Position numbers and translations under genes: made by a program. DNA of 64,000 nucleotides. Origin: Taibaiella chishuiensis (GTDB lineage Bacteria; Bacteroidota; Bacteroidia; Chitinophagales; Chitinophagaceae). The notes under the pieces were generated by a model. The model was not told the origin of the DNA. It saw nothing but the letters and a program-made list of their open reading frames with translations, and made no database searches. This document shows positions 52,116-62,285 of this stretch, one piece after another. Each line of letters starts with the position of its first letter. The stretch's first letter is position 1. The stretch spans positions 62,001 to 126,000 of the forward strand of contig NZ_PYGD01000007.1 of the NCBI RefSeq assembly GCF_003014535.1, read 5' to 3'.

Positions 52116-54542
52116 CTACCTAATCCTGCTGGATTCGCTGTCGGAAGCGGTTTTGCGCTGACGGGCCTCCCGGATCTCGTTGCTGCCAAAACGGTAGCTG
52201 AAGTTGATGCGGACCGAAGTAGGATCATTGCGCTGAACGATATCAAGCCGGGTGCCGCCATAGTCGGTAAGCGCACGGAAACGCATAGTACGGAACACAT
52301 CGGTAACCGTAACCTTAACCGTTGCCCGGTCGTCCAGGAATTTTTTACGGAAACCTACGTCTACCGTGCCCAGCGACTTCCGCTTCCAGGTGCCTTCGAG
52401 CGTTTTGCCGTCGTACCAGCTGCTCAGTTCGGCGGAGTACCCTTTGCCCAACTGGAACGTGTGCTGCATATAAATGCCGTAACCCGGCGACTTCATATCC
52501 AGGCTGATGTTGTTAAAGCTGCCTTCTATAGCCCTGTAGTTAAACCATACATTTACATAACCGGTCCACCATTTGGCAATAGGTAAAGACGAGCCGAGTT
52601 CAAGTCCCAGGATGCGTTGCGAGGCAATATTATGCTCCTGCAGGTAAGAGGCATTACCGTTGATCGTATCGGCAACCTTTACCGCGTAATCTTTAACATG
52701 GCTATAGCTAAGACTGGCCGTGAACAAGGATTTGAAGGCATAATTCAATTCAATGTTATCGGTATACTGCGGTTTCAGGAAGGCATTACCTTTCTCAAAC
52801 GTAAGCTGGTCGATCTTTATCTCGAAGGGGTTCAGGTCCTGGTAGTCGGGACGGTCGATACGCCTGCTGTACACCAGGCCGAAGCTATTGGCCTCGTTAA
52901 GTTTATAATGCAACGCCGCACTCGGAAAGAAGTCGAGGTAATCCCGCTTCACCACGTTATCCGCCTGTACCTTACCATCGGCGCGGTCCAGCGATCCTTT
53001 GCTGCCCGTATGCTCCATACGCAATCCGGCCTTCAGGTTCCATTGCTTGCCCAGGGGCCGCTCGTAGCTGGCATAGGCCGCATTTACATTTTCCGTATAC
53101 ACAAAACTGTTGCTCATACCCAGGTCCCTTATTGGTTGGTCGTCACCATTGTAGTTGTAAAAGTCAAAAGCATTGTTGGTCCTGACATAGGCCGTTTTAA
53201 GCCCGTAGCCGAGTTTTCCTTTGCCCAGTTTATGTTCGATATCCAGTTTGGCCGTATAGATGTCGATATCCGTAGGCATGCGGTTGCCGTTGATTACCGA
53301 ATACAGGTAATTATTGCCTGCATCGTAATACTGGTTGGGCTGATAGCTGCGGGATGTGCCGCGGTAGAGGCCATAATCGCCGTCGAAACTGATTACCGTA
53401 CCATTCGTATCCGCATAACGGTAGTTGAGGTTGAAGTTCGCATTGGTACTGCTTTGCGGCATATCGTTCGTGGAACGTATGGTTTTCAGCAACTGGCCCG
53501 TAACCGGCAATTCGATGTCTGTAGCGCCGCCACTGCCAAAGGAGCCGCCCGCGAAATTGGTATTGACGAGTACGCCCAGCGTATTTTTACTATCGAGGAA
53601 ATAATCGGCGCCCGCCTTGATGTTGAGGCTCTTCCGGTCTTTATACATAACCGTTTGCTGGTTATACACCGTATCTTTTTGCGTACGGTAGATGCGCAGA
53701 TCATTTTCGTACTTATTGGCTGCCCCGCTTATATTGCTGAAGACATTGAGCTTCTTGTTGCGGTAGTTCAGGCTCAGGGAGCCATTCTTGCGCCAGTCCT
53801 TACCCCGGCCCAGGCCCAGTTCGGCCATACCGTTGGTACCAAATTTCTTATTCTTCTTCAGCCGGATATTGATGATGCCCGCATTACCGCTGGCGTCGAA
53901 TTTAGCGCCGGGATTGGCGATCAGCTCGATAGCCTCGACATCGCTACTGTTGATGCTTTTCAGGTAATCGGCCAGGCTCTTGCTGTCCAGCTGCGTCATT
54001 TTACCATCGATATAAACCTTAACGCCATTCTTGCCCCGCAGGGTAATGTTCTCGTTGTTATCGACCATTACGCCCGGGCTTTTCTGGAGCAGTTCGAGCG
54101 CATTGCTACCCGTGGCATTGATGCTGTTCTCGACGTTAAACACGAGTTTATCGCCATGCGATTCGATCATGGGTTTGGCCGAGGTGATCACCACATCCTT
54201 GATTTGTTTGCTTTCGCTCTGCAAGCGCAGCAACGGAGCATTATAACCGGCGCCTGGTCCGGCGGTAAAGACTGCCGTATAGGCCGGTTTATAACCGATC
54301 ATGGTGTATCCGAGTAAGAAGCGGCCCTCTTTATCGGCTGTCAATTCAAAATTACCGGCCGAATCAGTAATCGATGCCCGCACCAGGTTGCTATCTGCTG
54401 CCTGGAGCAGGGAAACCGTTACGACCTCGAGCGGCTGGTCGTAGGCGTCGATAACCCGGCCTGCTATTTGTCCTGCCGTTTGTGCCTGCGCCATAAGCGC
54501 GCCGGCCAGGACGAGGATACTTGTTAAAATTTTTGTTTTCAT
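52116..54542 (-). CDS. TonB-receptor-like outer-membrane protein with carboxypeptidase-regulatory N-terminal domain
   Basis: An 808-residue protein: signal peptide to about residue 21 (LVLAGALMAQAQ), a CarboxypepD_reg-like beta domain (AGQIAGRVIDAYDQPLEVVTVSLLQA), a plug domain (NATGSNALELLQKSPGVMVDNNENITLRGKNGVKVYIDGK) and a long barrel of the outer-membrane beta-barrel_3 family. There is no obvious SusD partner next to it, so it belongs to the unpaired TonB-like receptors of Bacteroidota. ATG at 54542 is chosen because the signal peptide starts there. Confidence 0.88.
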   Translation of the reverse strand: MKTKILTSILVLAGALMAQAQTAGQIAGRVIDAYDQPLEVVTVSLLQAADSNLVRASITDSAGNFELTADKEGRFLLGYTMIGYKPAYTAVFTAGPGAGYNAPLLRLQSESKQIKDVVITSAKPMIESHGDKLVFNVENSINATGSNALELLQKSPGVMVDNNENITLRGKNGVKVYIDGKMTQLDSKSLADYLKSINSSDVEAIELIANPGAKFDASGNAGIINIRLKKNKKFGTNGMAELGLGRGKDWRKNGSLSLNYRNKKLNVFSNISGAANKYENDLRIYRTQKDTVYNQQTVMYKDRKSLNIKAGADYFLDSKNTLGVLVNTNFAGGSFGSGGATDIELPVTGQLLKTIRSTNDMPQSSTNANFNLNYRYADTNGTVISFDGDYGLYRGTSRSYQPNQYYDAGNNYLYSVINGNRMPTDIDIYTAKLDIEHKLGKGKLGYGLKTAYVRTNNAFDFYNYNGDDQPIRDLGMSNSFVYTENVNAAYASYERPLGKQWNLKAGLRMEHTGSKGSLDRADGKVQADNVVKRDYLDFFPSAALHYKLNEANSFGLVYSRRIDRPDYQDLNPFEIKIDQLTFEKGNAFLKPQYTDNIELNYAFKSLFTASLSYSHVKDYAVKVADTINGNASYLQEHNIASQRILGLELGSSLPIAKWWTGYVNVWFNYRAIEGSFNNISLDMKSPGYGIYMQHTFQLGKGYSAELSSWYDGKTLEGTWKRKSLGTVDVGFRKKFLDDRATVKVTVTDVFRTMRFRALTDYGGTRLDIVQRNDPTSVRINFSYRFGSNEIREARQRKTASDSESSRIR

Positions 54543-54574
54543 AGCTATAGTATTTGTTTTCACATATTACATTG

Positions 54575-54582
54575 CAAATGTA
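54575..54582 (-). promoter_or_regulatory. -7 element upstream of the TonB-like gene
   Basis: Leftward TACATTTG, 33 bases before the ATG at 54542. A TTTG is present upstream (54597-54600) but spaced only 14 bases. Confidence 0.45.
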
Positions 54583-54722
54583 GGTACCTTGCAATACAAA
54601 GTACATGGTTTAACATTTATTTGTGAAAAAGAAAGGGATAGGCAGGGAAAGGAGAAAACTATAAGACTATTGTAAGGGCTGATACCCTTGCAAGCTTTAT
54701 ACATTATTATCCGAATTATTGC

Positions 54723-54730
54723 TAATTTTG
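54723..54730 (+). promoter_or_regulatory. -7 element of the gcvP promoter
   Basis: TAATTTTG matches TAnnTTTG and lies 31 bases before the gcvP ATG at 54761, giving a short leader of about 24 bases. No clear TTTG was found at -33. Confidence 0.55.
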
Positions 54731-54760
54731 CACATTCTTTTACCTTTCTTACTAATTGAT

Positions 54761-57649
54761 ATGAACCTTTTTGCTCAGTTGCAGCACGAATTTCTCCAAC
54801 GCCATGTTGGTCCTGATGAACAGGAAACCCGCGAAATGCTTGATACGATCGGCATCGACAGTCTTGATGAACTGATCGACAAAACGGTACCGAAGGCCAT
54901 CCGCCTGCCCAGGCCCCTTGAACTTCCTGCTGCTGTAAGCGAGGCAGAATATCTTCGTCAGCTTAAGAATATTTCCCTGGGTAATAAAGTGTCCAAAACT
55001 TATATCGGCCAGGGTTATTATGATACCCATACCCCCAGCGTTATTCTCCGTAACGTTTTTGAAAACCCGGGTTGGTATACCCAATACACGCCTTACCAGG
55101 CCGAGATCGCCCAGGGCCGTCTCGAAAGCCTGCTGAATTTCCAGACCATTGTAAGCGATCTTACTGCATTGCCGATTGCCAATGCATCGCTGCTGGACGA
55201 GGCTACCGCCGCTGCAGAAGCTATGGCGATGTTCTTCAACCTGCTGAACAGGAGCCACGACAAACTGGACCGTCCGAAAATGTTTGTGGACCAGGAAATG
55301 TACCCGCAAACCAAAGACGTACTGGTAACACGCGCCGAGCCCCTGAATATCGAGCTGGTATTCGGCGATTATAAAACAGCCGTAATCGACGACCAGTACT
55401 TCGGTGCACTGGTACAATATCCCAACGATAAAGGTTCCGTAGAAGACTACCGTGCATTTATCGAGCAGGTACATGCAGCCGGCGCTTATGTGGGTATGGC
55501 TACCGACCTGCTGGCGCTTACCCTGCTCACCGCTCCCGGCGAACTGGGCGCTGACGCGGCTTTCGGTAACTCCCAGCGATTTGGCGTACCCCTCGGTTTC
55601 GGTGGTCCGCACGCTGCGTTCTTTACCTGCAAGGACGAATTCAAACGTCATATCCCCGGCCGTATTATCGGCGTAAGCGTGGATGCCAATGGCAACCGTG
55701 CGCTGCGCATGGCGCTGCAAACCCGCGAGCAGCACATCAAACGCGAAAAAGCAACTTCCAATATCTGTACCGCACAGGCGCTGCTGGCGAATATGGCTGC
55801 TATGTATGCCGTTTTCCACGGTCCACAGGGCCTGAAAAACATCGCCTCCCGCATCAATGTGCTGACCCAGACCCTGGCCGACGCCCTCACTGCTGCAGGT
55901 CAGGAACTGGTTTCTTCTTCGTTCTTCGATACTATCGTAATCAAAACCGATAAGGTAGCAGCGATTAAAGAAAAAGCCCTGGCGTTCAACATCAATTTCC
56001 GTTACTTCCCCGGCAACCTGATCGGTATAGCGCTCGACGAGACCACAACATTCGAAGACCTTGCCGATATCATCAATGCGGTAAACCTGGTGGAAGGCGC
56101 AGTATCGTACAGCCTCGAAGAAGAGAAAGTACTGCACGGCGTTCCGGCCGAACTGGTACGTACCTCTGATTACCTGACCCACGAAGTGTTTAACAAGCAC
56201 CACAGCGAAACGCAGATGATGCGTTATATCAAATTCCTGGAGAACAAGGACCTGAGCCTTAACACCAGTATGATCTCCCTGGGCAGCTGCACCATGAAAT
56301 TGAATGCCGCTACCGAAATGATCCCGCTGAGCTGGGGCCATTGGAGCAAGATCCACCCGTTTACCCCGGTAGACCAGGCCAAAGGTTACCTGCAGATCGT
56401 AAAAGAACTGGAGCAATACCTGAGCGAGATTACCGGTTTTGCCGCCTGCAGCCTGCAGCCCAACAGTGGCGCTTCCGGCGAGTATGCCGGTCTGCTGGCG
56501 ATACGCGGTTACCATGAAAGCCGTAACGAAGGCCACCGTAACATCATCCTGATCCCGATCTCTGCACACGGCACCAATCCTGCCTCTGCAGTAATGGCGG
56601 GTTATAAGGTAGTAGTGGTTAAGGCACTCGAAAACGGTAATATCGATGTGGAAGATCTGAAGGCAAAAGCCGAGCAACACGCGGCCAACCTTGCCGGTGT
56701 GATGATCACCTACCCTTCTACTTACGGTATCTACGAAGAAAGCGTAAAAGACATTATCGACATCATTCATGCCAACGGCGGCCAGGTATATATGGACGGC
56801 GCCAACATGAATGCACAGGTAGGCCTTACTGCCCCCGGTTATATCGGTGCGGATGTATGTCACCTCAACCTGCATAAAACCTTTGCAATCCCGCATGGCG
56901 GTGGCGGTCCCGGCATGGGTCCCATCTGTGTGGCTGCACACCTCGAGCCATTCCTGCCCGGACACGTATTCGGAAAGGATACCACCGGCGACAGCAACTG
57001 GCAGCATGGTGTTTCTGCAGCGCCATTCGGTTCTGCTTCTATCCTGCTGATCAGCTATGCTTATATCCGTATGCTGGGCCCCGATGGCCTGGAAGCCGCA
57101 ACCCGCTACGCGATCCTGAATGCCAACTACATGAAGGCCCGCCTGCAGAACGACTATCCTATCCTTTACTCCGGCGCCAACGGCACCTGCGCACACGAGT
57201 TTATCGTAGACCTCCGTCCGTTTAAGAAAACAGCCGAGATCGAAGCGGAAGATATCGCCAAACGCCTTATGGACTATGGCTTCCACGCACCAACCATGAG
57301 CTTCCCGGTTGCCGGGACGATCATGATCGAGCCTACCGAAAGTGAGGACAAGAGCGAACTGGACCGTTTCTGCGAAGCCCTGTTATCCATAAGGGAAGAG
57401 ATCAAAGCGATTGAAGACGGCCATGCCGACACCAAAAACAACCCGCTGAAAAATGCACCGCATACCCAGATGGCCGTGATCACTTCTGATTGGGATAAGC
57501 CTTATACCCGCGAGACAGCAGCGTTCCCGCTGACGTATATCCTGTCCAGCAAGTTCTGGCCTTCTGTTGCCCGTGTAAACAATACCGTAGGCGACCGTAA
57601 CCTGATCTGTACCTGCGAACCTACTGAATCGTATATGCAGGAAGCATAA
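54761..57649 (+). CDS. gcvP: glycine dehydrogenase (aminomethyl-transferring), P protein
   Basis: A 962-residue single-chain P protein of the glycine cleavage system, decarboxylating glycine with pyridoxal phosphate and passing the aminomethyl group to lipoyl-H protein. It contains both halves (fused type): the N-terminal half has [38 protein letters not shown], and the C-terminal half has [20 protein letters not shown], the PLP lysine in [20 protein letters not shown], and VAPFGSAS. Start at 54761 ([22 protein letters not shown]) is where homology begins. GcvT and GcvH are not in the window. Confidence 0.96.
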   Translation: MNLFAQLQHEFLQRHVGPDEQETREMLDTIGIDSLDELIDKTVPKAIRLPRPLELPAAVSEAEYLRQLKNISLGNKVSKTYIGQGYYDTHTPSVILRNVFENPGWYTQYTPYQAEIAQGRLESLLNFQTIVSDLTALPIANASLLDEATAAAEAMAMFFNLLNRSHDKLDRPKMFVDQEMYPQTKDVLVTRAEPLNIELVFGDYKTAVIDDQYFGALVQYPNDKGSVEDYRAFIEQVHAAGAYVGMATDLLALTLLTAPGELGADAAFGNSQRFGVPLGFGGPHAAFFTCKDEFKRHIPGRIIGVSVDANGNRALRMALQTREQHIKREKATSNICTAQALLANMAAMYAVFHGPQGLKNIASRINVLTQTLADALTAAGQELVSSSFFDTIVIKTDKVAAIKEKALAFNINFRYFPGNLIGIALDETTTFEDLADIINAVNLVEGAVSYSLEEEKVLHGVPAELVRTSDYLTHEVFNKHHSETQMMRYIKFLENKDLSLNTSMISLGSCTMKLNAATEMIPLSWGHWSKIHPFTPVDQAKGYLQIVKELEQYLSEITGFAACSLQPNSGASGEYAGLLAIRGYHESRNEGHRNIILIPISAHGTNPASAVMAGYKVVVVKALENGNIDVEDLKAKAEQHAANLAGVMITYPSTYGIYEESVKDIIDIIHANGGQVYMDGANMNAQVGLTAPGYIGADVCHLNLHKTFAIPHGGGGPGMGPICVAAHLEPFLPGHVFGKDTTGDSNWQHGVSAAPFGSASILLISYAYIRMLGPDGLEAATRYAILNANYMKARLQNDYPILYSGANGTCAHEFIVDLRPFKKTAEIEAEDIAKRLMDYGFHAPTMSFPVAGTIMIEPTESEDKSELDRFCEALLSIREEIKAIEDGHADTKNNPLKNAPHTQMAVITSDWDKPYTRETAAFPLTYILSSKFWPSVARVNNTVGDRNLICTCEPTESYMQEA

Positions 57650-57673
57650 TACCGGCGATAGCCACAACAATAT

Positions 57674-57708
57674 AAAAAGGGTACAGGTTATAAACCTGTA
57701 CCCTTTTT
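57674..57708 (+). terminator. intrinsic terminator of gcvP
   Basis: A 16-bp perfect stem (57674-57689 / 57693-57708) with a 3-base loop, arms AAAAAGGGTACAGGTT and complement, ending in TTTTT. Confidence 0.88.
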
Positions 57709-58316
57709 CGTTTGCTATAAAATTATCTTGGCTGCCTATGCGGCACAGGTAAAATGCCGGGTAAAATTGGGATCAAGCGGAAAAGCTGGGGCAGATCAAG
57801 ATGCCTTGTATTTCATCTTATTTCTTCTATACAGGGACGCTTTATAAATTTGAACCCTAAAGAATAGCATAGTCGATGACCTAGGACAACAGGGAGCAAT
57901 GGACAGATGCCCGTGAAGGATTTAAGATAGATTAAAGCCCAGATCCATGTCCGTCATGCTCTGCGCAACGACCTTCGCCAAATAGGTCGCGGGGAAGAGT
58001 GCCTTTTACCGACACATCCGATCAGGCAAAAGACAAAGAAGCATATGGGAGCCGACAAAGCGATCCGGTTAATCTAACTCTATTTTTTTCTCGCTGCGAC
58101 GCCGCGCTCGCTGCGAGAAAAATGAAATTCGCGGGATCCCATTCGCCCGCCAGAACCTGGTATTGCAGTATATTTATCTATCCAGGATAGCATAAGCGAT
58201 CCCTATTAATTTTCCTTGAATAAATAATAGAGGAACAGATCTGCAGGCTCAATTTTTAATCCCCCCAGAAATTCTGCCTGATCCTAAAATTGTGTGGGTA
58301 GTAAGGTTATCGCTTT
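57709..58316. other. 608-base gene-free region
   Basis: No convincing coding sequence; the longest frame (57999-58190) lacks a start with a ribosome site and looks random. It holds one palindrome at 58085-58122: TTTTTCTCGC (58085-58094) and GCGAGAAAAA (58113-58122), with a GC-rich centre. A related unpaired motif occurs at 37253-37284. Confidence 0.6.
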
Positions 58317-59468
58317 CTATTTTTTCCCAGTGAAATAGGCATAAGCCCTTTCGGGAAAATCGCCGCCCGGGCGGGCAAAATTGCATTCGGTGTACAACAT
58401 CACGATCCAGTCCGACCGCATCACCTCGGCCATGGGGTCGATATCCTTGATATTTTTCTTATCCGGCCATTCAGAGGACCATACATCATAAAAATACGAC
58501 CAGAACTGGTACCGGCTGTTCAGGCGCTGCGGGATGCCGATGTCGCTCCACATCCACATATAACTGTCGGCAATGTAAATAGCGGCGGGCTTTGGCTGTT
58601 TATCATCCGAACGGACTTCCAGGTAAGGGTGAAAAAACGTGTTATCCGAAATGGGCACGATAAGATTCAATAATTTGCCCAGGTCGTCTTCCGCCCCTTG
58701 CGGTCCCGAAGTAACGCCTTCCTGTGCATCGTTCCAGATCAGCTCCGGGAGCGCGAAACGGCGATGCGGCAATGCATTCATAAAATTACGGAAACTGTCG
58801 GCGGCCAGTAAGGCGCCATACTCCGTCCAGTGTATACCGGGCCGGCCGTATACAGGATGTTTCATTTTCCTGCCTGCATCCCGGAACCATGCATTAAAAT
58901 CGATCTGCCGCAATCCTGCTGCTTCGCCGTATTTTTTATAAACATCATAATTGGTCGGACCCGTCCGGGTCTCGTCGTAAGCCTGGCGGGGCAGGTTCTC
59001 CGGCATAAACCGCGCCTTATTCGGTGCATAAATAAACACCAGTGTTTTGCCCAGCTTGTCCAGGGTATCCTGCACGTACCTGAGCGTACGTACCCTTTCC
59101 TGTATAGCTTCGCTGCCGGCAAAGTCGCGGCCAAAATAAGCGTCGATATAAGCCTGCTCGAAAAGATTGTCGTTCCTGCCGACCACCACCTGCGCATTTA
59201 CCTTTCTGAACAGCGTATAATCGAGCTGGTTGCGGAGCCGTATAAAATCGGGGCGAAAGCCGGTATTTACCTGCGCCTTCTCATTGACAGCCTGCTGAAA
59301 AGAGCCGTCCAGCCAGCGTTCCAGGGTAAACTGCGTTGTTGTGCTATCGGCGGCTACCATACCCGAAAGCGTGCCGCTGTTAACGATCTTAAGCTGCCCC
59401 TGCAATAAGGGAAGCCACAACAGCAGGGCCAGGAAACCCAACAACAGGTATAAAGGTTTTTCTTTCAT
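58317..59468 (-). CDS. AlgJ/AlgX-like SGNH-family acetyltransferase-associated protein
   Basis: A 383-residue protein with an N-terminal membrane anchor (LYLLLGFLALLLWLPLLQGQ). The periplasmic domain resembles AlgJ/AlgX: NQLDYTLFRKVNAQVVVGRNDNLFEQAYIDAYFGRDF, TLVFIYAPNKARFMPENLP, HPVYGRPGIHWTEYGALLAADSF (DHHW-like His-Trp) and YIADSYMWMWSDIGIPQ (Asp-Ser nucleophile). The Ser, His and Asp would transfer an acetyl group to a polysaccharide. It lies 5 bases after the MBOAT gene. Confidence 0.82.
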   Translation of the reverse strand: MKEKPLYLLLGFLALLLWLPLLQGQLKIVNSGTLSGMVAADSTTTQFTLERWLDGSFQQAVNEKAQVNTGFRPDFIRLRNQLDYTLFRKVNAQVVVGRNDNLFEQAYIDAYFGRDFAGSEAIQERVRTLRYVQDTLDKLGKTLVFIYAPNKARFMPENLPRQAYDETRTGPTNYDVYKKYGEAAGLRQIDFNAWFRDAGRKMKHPVYGRPGIHWTEYGALLAADSFRNFMNALPHRRFALPELIWNDAQEGVTSGPQGAEDDLGKLLNLIVPISDNTFFHPYLEVRSDDKQPKPAAIYIADSYMWMWSDIGIPQRLNSRYQFWSYFYDVWSSEWPDKKNIKDIDPMAEVMRSDWIVMLYTECNFARPGGDFPERAYAYFTGKK

Positions 59469-59473
59469 CGCGA

Positions 59474-60892
59474 TTAAAACCTGAAATAAATAAAGGGGTT
59501 AAAACTACTGGTCAGCAGTGTGCCTACACTCAACACGAACAGGCAAACCGTAACCGCGAACAGGATATAATGCCGGCGCATGCTGTAAGGGTTATTGTAG
59601 ACTTTGTCCTGCAGGGATTGCCCGTAAGGCAACAACGTAAAACAGGAAAAAAAGCCGGCAATAAACAAGGTCGTCCAGAAAAGCGGCTCCCCTTCTATCA
59701 ATCCGGGATTAAAGCTAAACATGCGACGCAGGTAAGCCACGGAAGGCCCCCAATGTTCCAAACGGAAAAATACCCAGCCGATCAACACCACGAAAAAAGT
59801 ATAGACCGCGGCAAACTGTTTGAGCCGTTGTAATCCTTTTTGTAAAAACATCCGCTCCAGCACAAGAAACAAACCGTGATAAGCTCCCCAGATAATAAAT
59901 CCCCAGGCGGCCCCATGCCATAATCCCGAGGCCAGGAATACGATCCATAAATTAAAGTAAAGCCTGCCCTTATTGCCGGTCCGGTTACCCCCCAAAGGAA
60001 TGTACAGGTAATTGCGCATCCAGGCGCCCAGGGTCATATGCCACCTTCGCCAGAAATCAGTAATGGAAAAAGCGGTATAGGGATTATTAAAGTTTTCCGG
60101 CAACCGGAAACCCATCATGAGCGCAAGACCGATAGCCATATCCGAGTAACCCGAAAAATCGAAATAAATCTCGAACGTATAAGCGAGGGCGCCCAGCCAG
60201 GCATGCATCGTACCCAACTCCTGTACCGGCATGGTAAAGGCCTTATCGGCATAACTCCCCAGCACATTGGCAATAAGTACTTTTTTACCCAGGCCGATAA
60301 AGAAGCGGTATAATCCCCGGAGCCGGTACTCTACCCCGCTATAGGCCGAACGGTCGTAGACCTGGCCGGCAATATCGTGGTACCGCACAATGGGGCCCGC
60401 AATGAGTTTGGGAAAGAAGAGGATGTACAACTGGTAATCCCAGAATTTTTTCAAAGGGGCATGTACCTTACGGTAGACGTCGACCACGTAAGTGAGCGAT
60501 TCAAAGGTGTAAAAGGAAATACCGATCGGCAACACCAGCTTTAGCCAGGGTATAGTACCCATCCCCATTGCCTTTAAGGCTACATTGACATTATCGACAA
60601 AAAAGTTGCTGTACTTGAAATAGACAAGCAGGCCCAGGTTGATACAGACCGACAGGAACAGCAGTAATTTTCTCCTGCCGGCAGTCTGCTGCCGGTCCAT
60701 ATACTGCACCAGGAAGAAATCGACAGCCGTAGTACCAAGGATCACAAAAATAAACCGCGGCGCCCCCCAGGCATAGAAAATAATACTCCCCAGCAGGATC
60801 GCAGTATTCTTCCATTTGCCGGGTACCAGGTAGTATACCGTAAAGAACAGGGGCAGGAAATAAAGCACGAAAACAACGCTGCTAAAAACCAT
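59474..60892 (-). CDS. MBOAT-family O-acyltransferase (AlgI-like)
   Basis: A 472-residue multi-helix membrane protein: MVFSSVVFVLYFLPLFFTVYY at the start, FYTFESLTYVVDVYRKV, PKLIAGPIVRYHDI, FWRRWHMTLGAWMRNYLYIPLGGNR and the catalytic His in ASGLWHGAAWGFIIWGAYHG. Such proteins carry acyl groups across the membrane for partner SGNH proteins. Paired with the AlgJ-like gene in one transcript. There are no alginate genes nearby, so the target is another surface glycan. Confidence 0.92.
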   Translation of the reverse strand: MVFSSVVFVLYFLPLFFTVYYLVPGKWKNTAILLGSIIFYAWGAPRFIFVILGTTAVDFFLVQYMDRQQTAGRRKLLLFLSVCINLGLLVYFKYSNFFVDNVNVALKAMGMGTIPWLKLVLPIGISFYTFESLTYVVDVYRKVHAPLKKFWDYQLYILFFPKLIAGPIVRYHDIAGQVYDRSAYSGVEYRLRGLYRFFIGLGKKVLIANVLGSYADKAFTMPVQELGTMHAWLGALAYTFEIYFDFSGYSDMAIGLALMMGFRLPENFNNPYTAFSITDFWRRWHMTLGAWMRNYLYIPLGGNRTGNKGRLYFNLWIVFLASGLWHGAAWGFIIWGAYHGLFLVLERMFLQKGLQRLKQFAAVYTFFVVLIGWVFFRLEHWGPSVAYLRRMFSFNPGLIEGEPLFWTTLFIAGFFSCFTLLPYGQSLQDKVYNNPYSMRRHYILFAVTVCLFVLSVGTLLTSSFNPFIYFRF

Positions 60893-61198
60893 AGCTTACC
60901 GTTGTATTTTGTGCATCAGGACATGATAACATTACTATGCGGCAGACATGCTGACAGAACCGCGTAGAGCAAATAAGGAGCATAAACAATCAATAAATTA
61001 AAAACGTCTCGTGCGTATCTCGGCATGCCGCGGACAGGTGCTACCCGCTCTACATACCTTGCTCATCTTTATCAATCGGGATATTCGGCTGTCGTAACGA
61101 CTTTGGTTTACGGTCAATAGATACCCGTGTAATGAAGCCGTTTGCTCCAGGACTCCCTGCTATTGCCGGCAATACCCGACACGGTGGTTATATAGCTT
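60893..61198. other. gene-free stretch upstream of the AlgI/AlgJ-like pair
   Basis: 306 bases between the MBOAT gene and the hairpin at 61199. I see no coding frame, repeat or clear promoter motif. Confidence 0.5.
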
Positions 61199-61244
61199 AA
61201 AATACCGGTGTACGAACTCTTACAAGCCGACACACCGGTATTTT
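61199..61244 (-). terminator. terminator of the small Lys-rich secreted protein
   Basis: A perfect 13-bp stem (AAAATACCGGTGT / ACACCGGTATTTT, 61199-61211 with 61232-61244), 20-base loop, 17 bases past the stop. Arms with A/T ends can serve both directions. Confidence 0.7.
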
Positions 61245-61261
61245 TGAAGCAATTAAAAAAC

Positions 61262-61468
61262 TCAGGATTTTTTAACCGCGGTAGCTTTAGGTTCTGCTTT
61301 TTTAGCATCTGCCTGTGCGGTACCTTTCTTTTCGTCTTTTTTATCTTTAGAAGCATGGCAGGCCTCTTTTTTGCCTTTAGCGCAGCAGCCTTCTTTCTTA
61401 CCGTCGCCTGCGAAAGCAGCCGAACCCATGATCAGGGCAGCGCCGAGCAATAATGTTATTTTTTTCAT
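61262..61468 (-). CDS. small secreted Lys-rich protein with Cys/His cluster
   Basis: A 68-residue protein: signal peptide MKKITLLLGAALIMGSAAFA, mature part almost half Lys/Ala/Asp/Glu. A compact cluster GCCAKGKKEACHAS holds three Cys and one His that could bind a metal. The tail is basic and unstructured. Periplasmic or exported; function unknown. Confidence 0.72.
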   Translation of the reverse strand: MKKITLLLGAALIMGSAAFAGDGKKEGCCAKGKKEACHASKDKKDEKKGTAQADAKKAEPKATAVKKS

Positions 61469-61596
61469 CGTTACCTGTTTTTAAGATAGCCAAAGATAAG
61501 GATAAATCGTATACGCAACATCGCATGAAACGCGCATCATAACTATTAACCTTACAAAAACATTTATTATCTTACCCCTGAAAACCCTACAACTAC

Positions 61597-62205
61597 ATGA
61601 ACCGTTTTTTCATCTTTAGCGGCGCCCTGATGCTGCTCTCCTTTGCAGGCCGGGCACAGGACGCAACAGAGGAGCCCCGCGCCGGCTACAGCACCGAAGG
61701 CTATGGCAACAATATTATTTCCGTGATCCCCGTAGCCGCCCAGAACGAAGGTTACGCCGCCGGTATAACCTACGAACGCTTCCTGGACCCGCGTGCCAGG
61801 ATCAGCCTGTATGTGCCCCTTACGATCAATGTACAGGATGAGGCCTGGCATTACCGCTCCCAATACAAAACCGTGACGACAGGCGGTCTTATTGGTTTTA
61901 AGTTCTACCCTACTTCCAGCCGCGGCGTAGTACGTTACGCCCTGGGCCTGTCGGTGGGCGTGTACGACCTGGCACGCACTTATTCAAAGGGCTATAGCCC
62001 TGTAGGCCCGGCCTACGAGGATAAAAGAAAAGAGCATTATCTCAGGGCAGGTTTCCTGATGAATAACTCGGTCAATTTCACCCTGTCGCGCAAAGTAAGC
62101 CTGGGCCTGGACCTGCACCTGGGCGTGGGACAAAACGGCGACCCGGACCAGGACGATACCATGCCCATGCTACTGGCCCTGTTCCGTGCGGGTTACCGTT
62201 TTTAA
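61597..62205 (+). CDS. small outer-membrane barrel-like secreted protein
   Basis: A 202-residue protein with signal peptide ([21 protein letters not shown]). The mature part alternates aromatic and small residues: [55 protein letters not shown], and ends [11 protein letters not shown] with a C-terminal Phe, as outer-membrane barrels do. No specific family assigned. It stands alone before valS. Confidence 0.78.
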   Translation: MNRFFIFSGALMLLSFAGRAQDATEEPRAGYSTEGYGNNIISVIPVAAQNEGYAAGITYERFLDPRARISLYVPLTINVQDEAWHYRSQYKTVTTGGLIGFKFYPTSSRGVVRYALGLSVGVYDLARTYSKGYSPVGPAYEDKRKEHYLRAGFLMNNSVNFTLSRKVSLGLDLHLGVGQNGDPDQDDTMPMLLALFRAGYRF

Positions 62206-62259
62206 AACATGCATGTACGGGTTACAACAGCGCCGCTTCCGGCTTTGACCACAAATCAT

Positions 62260-62267
62260 TACATTTG
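62260..62267 (+). promoter_or_regulatory. -7 element of the valS promoter
   Basis: TACATTTG matches TAnnTTTG, 18 bases before the ATG at 62286, giving a very short leader. The TTTG at 62244 has a spacer of only 12. Confidence 0.5.
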
Positions 62268-62285
62268 CATCCTTATTTTTTAGCA

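Noticed and set aside
52617-54317. 566-residue open frame on the + strand
   Set aside because: Antisense shadow of the TonB-like gene.
54752-57286. 844-residue open frame on the - strand
   Set aside because: It is entirely antisense to gcvP, a strongly conserved gene; its translation is Cys/His/Gln-rich with no domain pattern.
57999-58190. 63-residue frame in the 58-kb gap
   Set aside because: No start context and it crosses the palindrome; probably chance.
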